A stretch of 7,133 nt of DNA from Bacteroidales bacterium UBA1223 (GTDB lineage Bacteria > Bacteroidota > Bacteroidia > Bacteroidales > P3): contig DBXB01000027.1 of NCBI GenBank assembly GCA_002309155.1, positions 68,456 through 75,588 of the forward strand. Direction: 5' to 3'. The stretch's first letter is position 1, and each line of letters begins with the position of its first letter. Shown piece after piece: positions 6,783 to 7,133 of the stretch. Position numbers and translations under genes: made by a program. Below the pieces are notes generated by a model, which saw only the letters and a program-made list of their open reading frames with translations, searched no databases and was not told the DNA's origin.

Positions 6783-6790
6783 TATCTTTG
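6783..6790 (+). promoter_or_regulatory. Probable -7 element of the serC promoter
   Basis: TATCTTTG matches TAnnTTTG exactly and the context TATCTTTGTA is a common Bacteroidales form. It lies 68 bp before the serC start codon, giving a predicted leader of about 60 nt. No TTTG is present at the usual -33 distance (the bases there read CCTATT), so only half the promoter is recognisable. A small CTAC/GTAG hairpin (6796-6808) would fall at or just after the start of the transcript. Confidence 0.6.
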
Positions 6791-6858
6791 TAGTCCTACA
6801 AAAAGTAGATAGTTTATTGTAATATATTATTAATAACCGTTTTAAATAAAATTAAAGA

Positions 6859-7133
6859 ATGAAAACAGCTTATAATTTCAACGCAGGTCCCTGTGTCCTG
6901 CCGAAAGAGGCAATTGAGTCTACCATCGCCGCTATCCGCGACTTCGACAACACTGGTATTGGTCTGCTCGAAATCTCTCACCGTACCCCCGGTTGGGAGC
7001 GCACAATGGAAGAGACCCGTCAGCTGTGGCGTGATCTTCTGAACATCCCCGCAGAGTATGAAATCCTTTTCCTCGGTGGTGGTGCCAGCACCGGCTTCAT
7101 GGATGTTCCCGCCAACCTGCTCAACAAGAAGGC
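6859..7133 (+). CDS. serC: Phosphoserine aminotransferase SerC, 5' part only
   Basis: The first 91 codons are present and the frame is open to the end of the window. SerC is a PLP enzyme that converts 3-phosphohydroxypyruvate and glutamate to phosphoserine and 2-oxoglutarate, the second step of serine synthesis; it also serves vitamin B6 synthesis in some bacteria. The translation begins MKTAYNFNAGPCVLPKEA, matching the family's N-terminal FN-x-GP-x-x-LP motif. It continues with LLEISHRTPGWERTMEE (compare MEVSHR in E. coli SerC), then LLNIPAEYEILFLGGGASTGFMDVPANLL, where GGGAS lies in the phosphate-binding region. The PLP lysine lies downstream, outside the window. The ATG at 6859 follows AAATTAAAGA, with no strong Shine-Dalgarno, and directly precedes family-like sequence. 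The gene diverges from dnaA. In Bacteroidales a phosphoglycerate dehydrogenase gene often follows serC, but that stretch is not seen here. Confidence 0.95.
   Translation, partial: MKTAYNFNAGPCVLPKEAIESTIAAIRDFDNTGIGLLEISHRTPGWERTMEETRQLWRDLLNIPAEYEILFLGGGASTGFMDVPANLLNKK

Larger units (their letters stand above)
6183..6858. other. AT-rich dnaA-serC intergenic region without genes; candidate origin or regulatory region
   Basis: This 676-bp gap is far richer in A+T than the flanking genes; three 60-base rows I counted (6301-6480) have 11 to 17 G or C each. It has many runs of six to nine T or A, for example around 6268-6293, 6427-6434 and 6691-6710. No reading frame of useful length is present on either strand and no tRNA or other known RNA fold is recognised. 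Besides the promoters listed separately, it holds a palindrome at 6204-6213, an octamer (GCACGATA) repeated at 6296 and 6410, and small inverted repeats at 6548-6568 and 6567-6580. An AT-rich stretch beside dnaA is a classic place for a replication origin, but no cluster of consensus DnaA boxes (TTATCCACA) is visible: the nearest are TTATCAAAA at 6218-6226 and TTATCAATA at 6570-6578 (minus strand), each with two mismatches. Confidence 0.6.

Overview
The window looks like chromosomal DNA of a Bacteroidales bacterium, most probably a Prevotella/Segatella-type organism. Four things point there: a secreted C10 cysteine protease with a type IX secretion (T9SS) C-terminal sorting domain; promoter elements of the Bacteroidetes form (TTTG about 20 bp from TAnnTTTG); start codons without a clear Shine-Dalgarno sequence; and protein-level resemblance of DnaA, SerC and the flavin reductase to that group. 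The genus is inferred by eye and was not tested by a search.

Layout. Positions 1-627 (+) hold the 3' end of a PLP-dependent class I/II aminotransferase. It meets a leftward gene head-on across a shared hairpin terminator (649-675). Leftward genes then fill 706-6182. In transcription order they are dnaA (6182 to 4737), a flavin reductase-like protein (4723 to 4154, 13 bp after dnaA), a D-2-hydroxyacid dehydrogenase (4059 to 3127), and a large secreted C10 protease fused to a beta-helix-like region and a T9SS tail (3093 to 706). A strong hairpin terminator (4130-4162) overlaps the flavin reductase stop codon. It probably splits the block into two units: dnaA with the flavin reductase, and the dehydrogenase with the protease. 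From 6183 to 6858 lies an AT-rich gap with no gene. It separates dnaA from the divergent serC, whose 5' end (6859-7133, +) closes the window.

Function. dnaA encodes the replication initiator, serC the phosphoserine aminotransferase of serine synthesis, and the aminotransferase and dehydrogenase are metabolic enzymes of unassigned substrate. The protease is the accessory, surface-directed element. I see no mobile element, CRISPR array, tRNA or rRNA, and no clear new multi-gene system. The places most worth a second look are the dnaA-serC gap (a well-formed dnaA promoter containing a tandem octamer, a palindrome near the predicted start, a candidate origin region) and the domain architecture of the protease.
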